Source: Tachypleus tridentatus (taxonomy: Eukaryota; Arthropoda; Merostomata; Xiphosura; Limulidae). Taken from it: a stretch of 64,000 nt of DNA. Shown here piece by piece: positions 1 through 11,900 of this stretch. Position numbers and translations under genes: made by a program. Position 1 is the first letter of the stretch. Each line of letters begins with the position of its first letter. The DNA lies in contig NC_134830.1 in the NCBI RefSeq assembly GCF_004210375.1, forward strand, positions 60,941,576-61,005,575, written 5' to 3'. The notes below the pieces were generated by a model, which worked only from the letters and a program-made list of their open reading frames with translations, was not told the DNA's origin and did no database searches.

Positions 1-87
1 TGTTTTGTTTTTTGTTGTAAACACCATAATTAAACCTACTTAGTTTACACTTTGGTAGGTCGGGACTGTGATGTCACGCGTATGATT

Positions 88-360
88 TAGTTTGTTTTGA
101 ATTTTGCGCAAAGCTACACGAGGGCTATCTGCTCTATCCGTTCCTAATTTTACAGTGTATGACTAGAGGGAAGGCAGCTAGTCATCACCACCCGCCACCA
201 GCTCTTGGGCTACTCTTTTATTATCGAATAGTGGGATTGACCGTCATATTATAACTCCCCCACGGCTGAAAGGGCAAGCATATTTGGTGTAACGGGGATT
301 CTAACCCGCGACCCTCAGATTAGGAGTCGAGTGCATTATCCACCTGGCCATGCCGGACCA
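88..360 (-). repeat. tRNA-derived SINE, family 1
   Basis: Full-length copy in reverse: it begins with the tail (TTTTGCGCAAAGCTACACG) and ends with the tRNA-like head (CACCTGGCCATGCCGG). The B-box-like GGGATTCTAACCC is degraded. Same family as the copies at 3231, 3745, 4563, 4791, 7821, 9624, 14334 and 30739. Confidence 0.85.
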
Positions 361-590
361 ATACATCAGCAAAACTCTTTGTTTTATAGCAATCCGCATT
401 GGGCGATCTGGTGTGTCCATCGTACGGAACCGAATCCCTGATATTAGCGTCTCTAAGCTTGAAGATCCCCCGGGAGAGACATTAGAAAGAAAAATTTTCC
501 ATTTTTATTAGCAGTCAAGTTCACATTTTTACACAATAAACACTTTTTGCTTCATTTCTTTTTGTATATGAACATATTTTCTAACCAGTT

Positions 591-705
591 TGTTTGTTTG
601 AAGTTAAGCACAAACCTACAAACTCAGCTATCTGTACTCTGTCCATTACGGGTATCGAAATCCGGTTAATAGCGTCTTAAGTCCGCGGACACTTGGCTGT
701 GGGGC
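591..705 (-). repeat. SINE-like repeat, family 3, diverged
   Basis: GTTAAGCACAAACCTACA, then GGGTATCGAAATCCGG and GTCTTAAGTCCGCGGACA. The tRNA-like part is related to family 2 but the body differs. Other copies are near 4182, 11743, 15695 and 47438. Confidence 0.6.
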
Positions 706-3230
706 GTTTGTAATCAACTATACTACCGAGTTGAATTAACTTTAAACAAAAATACCTTTTTTTGCACAATCTAGTTTTTTATATTTTATTTTTAGTTTCT
801 GGTCATCTACAGCTCGACGTTGTTTCCCTTGTCGACTATCTTCGCAGTCTTGCCCTATCTTATCTGTGATTGTAGTACTCTTATCAGAAAACTCCGATCC
901 TTCAGGAATTGTAGATTCACTTTACAGAATACAAATAAAAGTAGAGCATGCTATTCACACGCTAGACCTTCTCCAGTCTTAAGTTTCTTAGGCTAAAGTC
1001 TTTAGATTGCGCCTTCTTAGAGATACGTCTGCTTCATTTTTGTCAGTCCGTATATGTACACAAGGTTCGCTCCGTCACTGAAGAACAAGAAATAGGGCCC
1101 TTGTTCAGTGGAAGGGGCCCATAAATACCTTTACGCTATTGTGACAAGTCGTAAAGTAGTTTTCTTACGTCAACATTAGCCATAAACCCTGTCATCTTCT
1201 ATAATGAGATTCTAAATGACATCTTCTTTTTAGGGGGGAGACAGTTTGCACGTGCGTAGAACCCGGACTGCTTGTACAAGACGAAATGCAAGTCCCTCAT
1301 GTCTCTTGGTGACATCGCAGATCTGTTGCCCTTCAGAAATGGCGACTGGCGAAGTATGTAAATCAGCTGTCATGCACCTCTCAGTCTTTGAAAGGGAAGA
1401 ATCATACTTGGGTCATCTTACACAAGAAAAATGATCCTTTACTGAGAGATTTCAAAAACGCTCGACTATTTTCTCAACTCGAACTTATGAAACTTTATTG
1501 TCCAGGATTCTTGCGGTGATCACTCTGTTCAGTGTATCCATGTTTTTTTGTTTTCAGTGACTGCTAGAACATGAAAAATAGACTCGTTTGTACCAGACTT
1601 ATAAAGCTAAACAAGAAGGAGCCACGACATGTTTTACACTGAAAGCACCAAAGACACATTCTACTTTTCTTGTTCTTCAGCACCGTTTGTTCAGAGCTGG
1701 CCCTTAGAGTATACGACATGTACCTCCGCAAGGGGCGCCCACCCCAAGGGCTGCCAAAATCTAAATTATAATTAGCAATCCTTGTCAGTATTACAGAAAC
1801 AGAGGCATCGAATAAAAAGTTCGCACAGGTCGCAATTTTGGGCTCTGGCCCCTCTTTAAAAGATGAGTACTTTAAAAGTGCTATACAACATCTCTGATTG
1901 TGTTTCAACTATAGAGCATGCTTTGCCTTCTTAAGTTTGCCTGTAAGAAGGCCCAGTAAATAAACAGTTCAACCACAACATGCTAAATTATGGATTGGGA
2001 TTATCTTAAACCACCTGCCAAGCTCTCTTAATGTTAACGAAGTTTTATTTTCATTTTATTTTCGTTAAATCGAAATTTGTCAAGCATGTATATTGCTTGT
2101 GATTGTTCTGACGATCTTGTTGCCAGTTTATGATAAAGCGTTGATGAAGAAGTTCAAAACTAGTTGATTGCGGAAATTATTCCAACCATCACATTGAGGA
2201 CCCTGTCTGTACGCGGTTAACTATTTCTAATTTCACGTTCAGCAGTTAGAAACTGTATGGCTGGAAATATGTTATGGGAGGCAGTATAGACTTCAGATTA
2301 CATTAGTGGTGTCTACGTGGCTTTTGCTAATAAATTCCGAGTATGACTGTGCTGCTCTTTTGCCTTAAATTCAATGAATCTTCTTGTGTCGAAGGAAGAC
2401 TAAAGTGTACTTTATGGGTTCACTGCTACTTAGGCAGAATGTGATCCAGACAAATTAGTATCTCTAAAGTATTATTTGTCAGACGCAGCGGACACTCTTA
2501 AGTTGGACATTTTATCGTCAAGTTTACTAATACTCTCCGAGTTTGTACGTAAATAGACCTATTACTAATGTTTAGTCTACTAACGCTAAGGCCATTGCTA
2601 GCTCTCACTTTTAAAAATGTCTGAACTTCGTGAGGACATATCTTTAGATATTCATATGGCTACCCATTTTGATACCATTGAGGACACCCAATACTTACTA
2701 ATACTGAAATACTTCGGCTTTTATCTTGGTTTCTTCATAAGTAAAAAATATTTCGCAGCATTTTTAGTGAAAAATGTTTCATAGTAAATAAAATTAGAGA
2801 ACTGATGTCACTTTTTTTCCTTTTTTTTATCTAAAGACATAATATAATAAAGAACTTATAGAATCTGCTATTATTTACTAACACTAAGCTTACCAACTGA
2901 AATGACCTAGACTCGTAGTTTTTAATTTGTGGTTCGTAAACCCTCCGCGAATATCTTAAAAAGGGCCTCCAATGGTAAAAATTGAATTTCCGTACTGTAA
3001 TTAATAAAAAAGAAAGAAATTCTGCGATTATATGAAAAATAATGTTTTATTTAAAGTTTTAATTACCCTTTACACTTAGTTTTGCCGGTACCGTTTTTCT
3101 ACACTGTTTAATAAGTTTCCATAGACGGTGCTACTTGAGTGTGGGGGTCACAAAATTCTTTTTTTTTTTGGTTCATGAATGATAAAAAAAATTCCAACCA
3201 TTCATCTAAGCTGTTTCCTTCCAGCTGCAG
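706..3230. other. 2.5 kb with no assignable gene
   Basis: I see no recognised protein or RNA. A minus-strand frame of 114 codons (1908-1564) is open, but its translation matches nothing I recognise. It may be chance or part of an uncharacterised repeat. Confidence 0.5.
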
Positions 3231-3488
3231 GGGCCAGGTGGTTAGGGCGTTCGATTGGTTATCTGAGAGTCGCGGGTTCGAATTCCCGTCATACTGAACT
3301 ACTCGCCATTTCAGTCGTGGGGGCGTTATATGTAACAGTCAATCTCACTAGTTATTGGTAAAAGAGTAGCTCAAGAGTTGGCGGTGGGTGATGCCTTCCT
3401 TCTAGCCTTACACTGCTAAATTAAAGATGGATAGTGAACATAACCTTTGCGTAGCATTGCGCGAAATCCAAAAATAAACAAACAAACA
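3231..3488 (+). repeat. tRNA-derived SINE, family 1
   Basis: Head GGCCAGGTGGTTAGGGCG with B box GGGTTCGAATTCC, body, and tail TTGCGCGAAATCCAAAAATA followed by A-rich sequence. Plus orientation. Confidence 0.88.
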
Positions 3489-3744
3489 TGGCTGCAGAAC
3501 TATATGAAGGGATTTGTACATTATTAAATATAACACTCGAGATTTACGGCATTAATTCTATTGTTTCTCTCAGTTTCTTTAAACCTCAGTTAATAGTTAT
3601 TAAACCGTTTAATCACTGTAATCATGAAAAACATTTGTTAAATTAATTGGAGAAAATTAATACACAACGAGAAACAAACATATTGGAAACTAAAGTAAGC
3701 AAATAAGAAACAAAACCTAAATTAAAATAGTATGAGGGATAATT

Positions 3745-4010
3745 GGTTTACTTTGAATTTCGTGCACAGCTACATGAGGGCTACCTGCGCTAGCCGTCCG
3801 TAATTTAACAGTGTAAGGCTAGAAGGAAGGCAGCTAGTTATCGCCACCTACCGCCAACTCTTGGGATACTCTTTTACCAATAAATAGTGCGATTGAGGGA
3901 ACATTATAACGCCCTCACGGCTGAAATGGCGAGCATATTTGGTGGGATGGGGATTCGAACCCGCGACCCTCAGACTACGAGTCGAGTGCCTTACCCACCT
4001 GGCCGTCAGT
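3745..4010 (-). repeat. tRNA-derived SINE, family 1
   Basis: Reverse copy with tail at left and tRNA-like head at right (GGGGATTCGAACCCGCGACC, then CACCTGGCC). Confidence 0.88.
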
Positions 4011-4181
4011 GTTAAGATTAAACGTTTTCGAATTAAAAACAAGGCATCATAGGCTTAATGATGATAAGAGACCTTTCCCCCCTTTCTTTTTAATAAACTG
4101 ACCAGAAGTAGAGAAATTACGTTTAAATTATAAACAAATAACGAACGACACCTTGTAAGATAAATGCCCCACAATGTTTTT

Positions 4182-4308
4182 CGTTTGTAATTAAGCACAA
4201 ATTTACACAATGGGCTGTCTGTGCTCTGCCCATCACGGATGTCGAAGCCAGGATTCTAGCGTTGTAAGTCCGCAAACAAACCGCTCGGTGTGTCATTAGG
4301 GAGGCACC
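4182..4308 (-). repeat. SINE-like repeat, family 3
   Basis: AATTAAGCACAAATTTACAC, GGATGTCGAAGCC and AGCGTTGTAAGTCCGCAAAC in the order seen at 591. A short tRNA-like segment is at the right end. Confidence 0.6.
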
Positions 4309-4562
4309 ACAAAATGAAATTAAAAACATTTTATGCTATTGCTTATAGCTAGAATAATTCACAAGATAAAAGTTGAATGACAGGACTGCAGTACGTAAGT
4401 CGTAATATTAATGTTTGAATTATTTAACTAATTAATAATAATTGTGGTAATGTTTATTTTAAACGCTTAATAAAGTAAACTTTTCCTTTAATGATATAGT
4501 AATAACTTTTCTGTGTGAGTGTGTACTTAGACTATAAGCAAACATTCCCGTGAGAGATCCTG

Positions 4563-4790
4563 TTATGGCCAGGTAGTTAGGGCGCTCTCCTCGCAATCTG
4601 GGGGTCACGGCTTCGAATTCTAGTCCCACCAAACATGATTGCCCTTTCAGCCGTGTGGCCTTATAACGTTCGATCAATCCCACTATTCGGCGGTAAAAGA
4701 GTAGCCCAAGAATTTGCGCTGGGTAATTATGACTAGCTACCTTTTCTCTCTAGTCTTTCGCTGCTAAATTCGGGACGACTAGCACCGATA
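4563..4790 (+). repeat. tRNA-derived SINE, family 1, 3'-truncated
   Basis: Head GGCCAGGTAGTTAGGGCG with body, but it stops before the TTTGCGCGAAATT tail, where the next copy begins. It forms a head-to-tail tandem pair with the copy at 4791. Confidence 0.85.
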
Positions 4791-5119
4791 TATGGCCCGG
4801 CATCGCCAGGTGGGTTAAGGCGTGCGACTCGTAATCTGAAGGTCGCGGGTTCGCATCCCCGTCGCAACAAACATGCTCACCTTTTCAGCCGTAGGGGCGT
4901 TATAATGTGACGGTCAATCCTACTATTCGTTGGTAAAAGAGTAGCCCAAAAGTTGGCGGTGGGTGGTGATGACTAGCTGCCTTCCCTCTAGTCTTACACT
5001 GCTAAATTAGGGACAGCTAACGCAGATAACCCTGAAGTAGCTTTGCGCGAAATTCTAAAACAAACAAGCACACATAGCCTTCGTGTAGCTTTGCGCGAAA
5101 TTAAAAAAAAAAAAAAAAA
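4791..5119 (+). repeat. tRNA-derived SINE, family 1, with duplicated tail
   Basis: Complete copy (GGTCGCGGGTTCGCATCCCC B-box region). The tail module GTAGCTTTGCGCGAAATT occurs twice (about 5036-5054 and 5084-5102), separated by an A-rich spacer, and ends in a run of about 17 A. Confidence 0.88.
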
Positions 5120-6740
5120 CACTAACTTTTTCTATTTACGAGTATTTAAAAGTTGCCATTTGTTTCACGTTAGCTAGTAATACATAGTTTTTATTTTCAC
5201 CGACTTCCAGTCAAATGATACAACTAATAAGTTGTTTCGTTTGAATTGTGGCACGAATAATGAATATTTGATCAGTGTTACTGATTTTCTTGAGAGACAA
5301 AGAGACTGAAATTTCTTACGATGTATTATTAATTAATAAAAGATAAAAAGAAACGTCAAAACACACTTAAATAAAAATCAATAAAAAATGTAAAAGGTGC
5401 CACCCTTTTTTTATAAACTATTTTATTGTGATGCTTGTTCGATAATATTAAACCAGAGAATAAATAAAGGTGTAATTTGTCTGTAATTTACACAGTCAGT
5501 AGCATATAGGTTTAACAGTTAACCCAAACCGAATTCTTATATGCGTTTTTATTAGCTTATTACTACACATGTAAACATTTCTGTCACACAGATTTATAAT
5601 ATATTCACAAAATATAGTGCACATGTATACTAGACCAGTTTGATAACAACATGACGCCTTTAATGAAGTTAGCCTAAAATTTTCTTGACACGGTTCTCGT
5701 GACTGATGTTTTAGTGCCATCTATCGAGTACAACAAAACCTTTTAAAAACATAATTCACGTTTACCTTATTAAATTACAGCATCGTTCAAAAAGTATCTG
5801 TCAAACTGGCGTTTGTCTATACAACTGAATGTTGACTGTTGGATGTTACCTTTCATGTAAGGTGACTTATTTCCTGTAAGCTTATTTTAAAAGATAAGAA
5901 TTTAACTAATCCTACTAACAATAAAGCGCCTATTGAAAGGCTTATACCTAAATGTGCTTCAAAGAAACAGCGAAATGTAAAATAATAGCACCAGTAAAAA
6001 TAATATTATCGATTAAGATCACTACCACATTATAATACACATAATTTGAACGAAGTCTTAGCTTTTGAAACGATTTCAAAAATTTTATTCAGGTGCAATA
6101 CCGACGTACAAAACGCTGTACGTATGCAGCGCGTATAATAAAAAGTTTTCCATTTGTCCATCAATATAATATAATTTGCAATTTTCGGATAAAACGTTTT
6201 TATTTTTCAGTAATTTAATATAATTATTCTGGGCATATATCTAAAAACTTGAAAAGTGTCATGCAAGGTTATACATCATACGTCCTCTTGTCACACACTT
6301 ACTGATGTTATTAGGACATTTAATTAATTACAACCCGCTGTGTGCTGTCATACAGGCCACTGGGAAAGTGTTTAAGTATCTGGATCTATTTAAAGGTCAA
6401 TAGTGATTGAGTTACAGTAGGTCTAATATGGCGCATTTCAAATTAGATGTATAAGTATAATTATGTATTGAAATGGAAACAAAAATGTGCAATGATTCTT
6501 TTTTTCTTCTTCTCAAATTCTTGTTGTTGAAATAAAACAGAAACGGTCACTTCTAAAATATGCGTGTTCGCTCGTATTACACGACTGTGGCGTGAATATA
6601 TTTATATTCCATATTTACTAGTTTGCGACTTCGACATTTTACACTTTCCATACGATTCTTCCTATTAACAAAAATAACGTTTCCATATTTGTTTTAGAAT
6701 TCTTATACCAAGCTGTAAGAGAGATATCTAAGCATAGTTA
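5120..6740. other. AT-rich sequence, nothing recognised
   Basis: No coding signature or known repeat family identified on either strand. Confidence 0.5.
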
Positions 6741-6744
6741 ACCC

Positions 6745-6945
6745 TAACTTTTAATTGATAGAATAGAAGGACGGCAGTTAGTCAGTAGCACCCACTATTA
6801 ACTCTTACCTGACCGAATAGTTGGACTTAACTGTGACTTTTATAATAAACCAATTTTCAAAGGGCACAGCATGTTGCCAGGGCAACAGGACGTGAACCCA
6901 GAACCTTCACATACACCATCCAGATGAGGTAACCACTAGCACACA
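6745..6945 (-). repeat. diverged SINE, family 1 relative
   Basis: Body fragments (GGCAGTTAGTCAGTAGCACC, then TAGTTGGACTTAACTGTGAC) and a degraded head keep the order of family 1 in reverse orientation. The tRNA part is barely recognisable. Confidence 0.5.
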
Positions 6946-7227
6946 TCCAAGCTAAGAGAAAATATAAGAGAAAAATCATAAAAACCAATCTTCAAGACGT
7001 ATGCTTGTAATGTTTCCCTAGTTTCGCAGGATATTTAAAAAAACAATCTTCAGATATAAATAACTTTTTATTCAGTGTTTTATAAAATAAATTTATCCAA
7101 AATATAGATATTCGGAATTTGTATTCAAAGATGTTTACTAAAGCTTTTTTTGAACTGTGTAGTTCACCAATTACTTTATCTAAAGTACGGCTGTGCGTGA
7201 TTTCAGCGAGTTTCAACGAGTGTGTGT

Positions 7228-7320
7228 GGGTCTTCTTATTTACCGAGTCCACCGAGGGGAATCGAACCCCTGGTTTTAGCGTTGTAAATCCGAAGACATA
7301 CCGCTGTACCAACGGGGGAC
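7228..7320 (-). repeat. tRNA-derived SINE, family 2
   Basis: Contains GGGGAATCGAACCCCTGG (reverse B box) and AGCGTTGTAAATCCGAAGAC, then ACATACCGCTGTACCAACGG (reverse A box). It shares these with copies at 34845 and 60240. Confidence 0.75.
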
Positions 7321-7820
7321 AGTTTAGAGTTAACGTGTTGTTTGTAGGGTTAGGAAAAATCATCACAGGATGAAAGTTCAGATGATTTTCCTTGGTAAAC
7401 ACTTTCTAAAAAAAATCCTTTGCGAGGTACAAAATATTACTTTTCATCAATTAATCCCTGCCCGATTACACAACGATAAACATGTGGACTTATAAATACT
7501 AAAATTAGATGTTTTATCTTCGTTGTTGATATAGCTTAATGTGCATCTTTGAGTTTCACAATAAACTGTAATTTACCTCATGGAGCTCTTAATAAAAATA
7601 ACTAAAATGAGTTGAAAGAATATAATAAAAAGGGAACAAAAAAGGCGTTATAGTGTAATAAAACGAAAATATGGGGATTAAAATACACCTCAGAAACTTT
7701 TGTTACTCAAGGTCAATCACTACTCAGTATCTTGTAGAGTCGTGTCAGTTAGTATTAAAAAGGAATTAATTTTTAAATAAATAAATAAATACCTACGATA
7801 GAAACGTTGCACGTATTATT

Positions 7821-8094
7821 GGTTTGGTTTTTGAATATCGTGCAAAGCTACATAAGGGCTATCTGCGCTAGCCGTCCCTACTTTAGCAGTATAAGACTAA
7901 AGGGAAGGCAGCTAGTCATCATCACCCACCACCAAATCATGGGCTACTCTTTTAACAACGAATAGTGGAATTGGCCGTATTATTATATCGCCTCCTTGGC
8001 TGAAAGGGCGAGCATGTTTGGTGCGACGGGGATGCGAACCCGCGACCTTAAGAATACGAGTCTAGCGCCTTAACCACCTGACCATGCTGGGTCT
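7821..8094 (-). repeat. tRNA-derived SINE, family 1
   Basis: Full-length reverse copy, tail TATCGTGCAAAGCTACATAA to head CACCTGACCATGCTGGGTC. Confidence 0.88.
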
Positions 8095-8221
8095 GTACGT
8101 GTTGTTAATGGCGTAAGTTGCTGAACTGAATGCTATAGTAAGGTAAACTATTTCCAAGTATTCCAAGGAACACAATCTGATACACACCATTAAATGGTTC
8201 TTTGCGTGATCGAATTATGAA

Positions 8222-8350
8222 TCCGAGGTTTTGTGGCTGGTGCAACAACGCGTTCTCCACTTTAATGCCATGGATTCGCTGAAAATATGACGGCCAAACC
8301 TATCTATTCCGTCTAGCATGAGTTGGCGTTGGTTGTTGTTGACTAGTTCA
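8222..8350 (+). repeat. SINE relic, family 1
   Basis: Diverged fragment with TGACGGCCAAACCTATCTAT and GAGTTGGCGTTGGTTG in the positions expected of the family body. Head and tail are not recognisable. Confidence 0.35.
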
Positions 8351-9002
8351 AAAAACAGGATTTGTTGGAGAGGGAGAACTGTATTCGGCTAGGTGTTATG
8401 ATGGGAGGTTGGAATCTCCCAAGGTTTATACCAGCTTCGTAAGAAATGTCACACAATAATTTATATATACACACTTTCTATTCACTTTTCAATGTCGCAT
8501 TAATTTAGCTTTAACACTATTATATTTTTTTTCTTTCTTGAGATCAAACAAAAATACAACTTCAGAAGTATGGAAATATTCATTAGTTCAACTTTACCTG
8601 ATAAACGGCTCATTAGTATACCTCAAAACAATTAAATAGTAATAGATATTTCTAATAACAGATTATAAACTACTTTTATAATACCAATCACCCCTCAACA
8701 CACACACACACACACACCTCAGTGTATTGTTACTAAGACCAAGCATGTGATCTCAGATACAAATAGTCAAATAGACTGCTACAGTAAATTAAGTTATAAT
8801 AAAATTATTTCGAATATGCAAATCAGCAAATCATATGACAATCACAGTTGATGTAAAGTCGCGGTAGAAACATTAAGAGAACAACATTTTGACGTAGCAT
8901 TAATAGTGTGGTGTCACCGAAAATTAATCATCTCGTAAGGAGTATGTAACAGCCATTTTGATGCAAAATATTCATACACTTAGATCATTAAGATGTGTTT
9001 AA

Positions 9003-9536
9003 GTGAGTGAATTGGAATTTTCGACACGGGAATATCCTTTGTACTTAATGCCATTGGAAACAAAGGAATATGGATCAACTTGGGTCCCATGTGCACTCAG
9101 AATGAGACCTGAACAAGTCAAACCTCACTGTGATAAGCAAGATACAGTGTCTCTTAATGTACGAGAATCCATGAATACAAAGTTTAGTGACAAAAGCCGT
9201 CTATGTCTAATAAAACATCTTCTAGAAAAGCAATACAGTTAACATGTATACATGTTGCTTCCACTGTTCAACCATCGCATACTGCAAGCAACTGGAGAAC
9301 AAAACGGGTATTCATACGAAGACATACTGATTAAGCGGCTGGACAAATATATAACCAAGTTGTTGGAATAAGAGGTAGAAAACCTTCTTCCTGATACACT
9401 AAATGCTTTTAGAAAACTATACAAGGAGGATAGATATAATTTAGACGTGACAGCCTTACAACACAGCTTTTTTCAATGGAAACTACACAGTAAAATCGTA
9501 GCAAAATCCCAACATCATTTTGCTATAACTCATTGA
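9003..9536 (+). pseudogene. unrecognised reading frame with two in-frame stops
   Basis: One frame of 177 codons plus TGA (9534-9536) is interrupted only by TAA at 9240-9242 and TAA at 9369-9371. The three open stretches read like real protein: charged, with phrases such as YEDILIKRLDKYITKLLE and LNAFRKLYKEDRYNLDVTAL. I do not recognise the family. It could be a decayed retrocopy, part of a transposon protein, or a pseudogenised exon. No intron signals were placed. The only upstream boundary I see is an in-frame TAA just before 9003. Confidence 0.35.
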
Positions 9537-9623
9537 ACATTACGTATATAGTGATCTTTAGGCATGGTCGTCACTTTGACGTAAACTACAGAGTCGAAAA
9601 TACTTAAACTATGCTTAGTCATC

Positions 9624-9892
9624 GGTTTGGTTTAGTTGGAATTTTATGCAAAGCTACATGAGGGCTATCTGAACTAGCCATTCCTAATTTAGCTGTGATA
9701 GACTGCAGAGAAGGCAGTTGGCCGACACCACCTACTGCAAACACTTGGGCTATTCTTTTACTAATGAATAGTGGGATTGATCATCACATTATAATGCTTC
9801 CACAGTCGAAATGTAAAGCATGTTTGGTGACGATGATTCAACTTAACGACCTGCAGACTTTCAATTAAGCACTTTAACCACCAGACAAACCT
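9624..9892 (-). repeat. tRNA-derived SINE, family 1, diverged
   Basis: Reverse copy with the tail AATTTTATGCAAAGCTACAT and a degraded head. Confidence 0.75.
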
Positions 9893-9999
9893 AGACGTTA
9901 GAAAAAAATAATTTTAATGATGTTTTACTGATGTGGAAAGCCACCAGATAAATGAAAGCCAGCCAATAATAGCAGGCTATTGCAAACTAGTTCTAAATA

Positions 10000-10560
10000 T
10001 CACAAATATCATTTGAAAAATGTGGAATGGCTTTCACATCAATGGTATTGCTGTTGTTGTTTGAACACTCAAACAAGACAGGCCATCCTTCACAACATAA
10101 GCAGAAAATCTATCATCTGTTTATTCTGTCTCAATGCAATCACAGAATCTAGCCTTCAAGATTGAATCAGATGTTCACACATGCAACTGGATGCCACGTC
10201 TAATTATAAATGGTAGAAATGGGCTTCCCAATGCCAGTCTGAGTGCCAAATACCTATTAAGAATACATTCTAATCACATATACGTATAAAACACGCAAGC
10301 TGCAATAGAATAATATTTGTTTTACAGATGAATTTCATTTATCCCTTCAGCAAAATAACAAGTTTTGCTCATTTGCTAAAACTATGGAACCTGATCCACT
10401 CAACATTTGATAAATGGACGTGATGCATGTGGTATTTAAGGAAATTTGATTTTAGCGGGAATAAATACTGGTGAAATCACAGACCATAAATACTGTAGAA
10501 TGAAGTCATCATAGATACTGCACCTTACAACCATTTGTGTTACTACACGTTGGTAAGGCT
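10000..10560 (+). mobile_element. possible Tc1/mariner-like transposase relic
   Basis: Translation near 10318-10360 gives a phrase starting FTDEFHLSLQQ, resembling the first catalytic-aspartate block of Tc1 transposases (FSDESRFSLQ). The rest is full of stops and the other catalytic blocks were not found, so this is a weak call. No terminal inverted repeats were located. Confidence 0.28.
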
Positions 10561-11474
10561 GGACTGGACTCTGTATTAAACCAGTCAAATTATTTGAAGA
10601 GGTAGAAACTCACTGGGTGTAGTAATTTTGTTGCTTACAAGGTGTTCATACCATCATGAACATATTGCATGTTTTTGGGAGATGTATCACATTTCATCAA
10701 GTGGCACCAGATGTTAAAGAAGACCCTGAAAACAGTTCTTTCACAGTAAAGATGGAGTGCAACTCAGAACCTAAGAGTTGCTTGTTATTTAGAATAGAGT
10801 TACTGGGTATCAGCAGATAGAGATCTATCTGGTTTATTATATTTCTCTAACAAATCTACTTTGTATGTTAGGCTCATTAAATGGCCTACATGATCGTTAT
10901 TAATTTCATAAACTATAATAAAAACTTACAGGTCCATACCTCTTTAGCGTTCAGGAAATCCTAGGAGCCACATCTTTATGAAATCACCTACATATTCTCA
11001 TGCAGTGATTATCTGACATCTGTACGTTCTATAACAGTTGCCAGAACCAGTGTGAGGGTGGGCATGCACACTCAAGTTTATTATCCAGTTTAATAATTGT
11101 ATGGTGATCTTATAAACAGTTCCATTGCCCCCACTTCATTCCCAGGAGAGAGGAACAAGATCTGGCAACTTCTATATCAGAGAGAGTCTTAATGCAAGGT
11201 CTAATGAGACAATTTAAAGAACAAAATTTCTTTTTGACTTCAGAATCAAAAAGGTTGTTTTCTTTACATTTTTGACATTTATTTTAATGTAATGAAAATA
11301 CTATTTCAAGAATCAAAAAAATGCAGTGTGTAAAATAATATCCAGATTTATTTTTTCCCTTCAATATCAATGGTTATAAACCTTCTAAATTCTGTATGAC
11401 TATTCAATGTAAGCCCTTGCCAATTTCGGTTTGGCATAATCATTTGTCTGCTTTTTTTAGTATTTCTGGTTATT

Positions 11475-11722
11475 TAATGGTTACCTGTATTAGCTGTTCA
11501 TAATTCTGAAGTGATAGAAAAAGACAGATCACATCTTGTCAACAGCTTTCTTTATCAACTTTTGGGGTACTCTAATCAAATTGTAGGATCTGACTGGTAC
11601 TCTCATAAAGCACCAGTGTCCTCAAAATCTGGTGCAATTTTTTTTTCTAGAAATGAAGAATAAACCTCTATGGATCATAGGATTCACAGTCCAGCATGCT
11701 AAATCACAAGGCCACACCTAAC
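11475..11722 (-). repeat. highly diverged SINE relic, family 1 type
   Basis: Order of modules (GCTGTTCATAATTCTGAAGT body start, GGGTACTC mid, ATGCTAAATCACAAGGCCAC head) follows reversed family 1, but identity is low. Confidence 0.4.
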
Positions 11723-11742
11723 ATGAACATTTTTACATGTAA

Positions 11743-11900
11743 TGGTTTGTTTGTTTTTAGCACAAAGCTACACAATGATGTACCTGTGCTTGTCCACTGC
11801 AGGGCATCAAAGACCTGAAATTTATCATTTATCTCACCAGGGGACATCATGAAATAAACTCAATGTAGATATGGTGAGAACACTAGAGATTGAACTCTAG
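11743..11900 (-). repeat. SINE-like repeat, family 3, diverged
   Basis: Begins TTTTTAGCACAAAGCTACAC and continues with TGCTTGTCCACTGCAGGGCA. The tRNA-like end is degraded. Confidence 0.45.

Noticed and set aside
3848-4042. Open frame with RVAGSNPHPTKYA-type peptide
   Set aside because: Translation of a family 1 SINE head (the tRNA B-box gives RVAGSNP); the same false peptide appears at 3179-3361.
4801-4875. Possible true tRNA gene
   Set aside because: The tRNA-like segment is the head of a SINE copy. The acceptor stem does not close, and the same head recurs in more than eight copies.
7119-7373. Apparent conserved peptide shared with the frame at 34821-35072 (TEG.RTP.FSVVNP.TYRC)
   Set aside because: Both frames lie across family 2 SINE copies; the shared peptide is translated tRNA-like SINE sequence, not a protein family.
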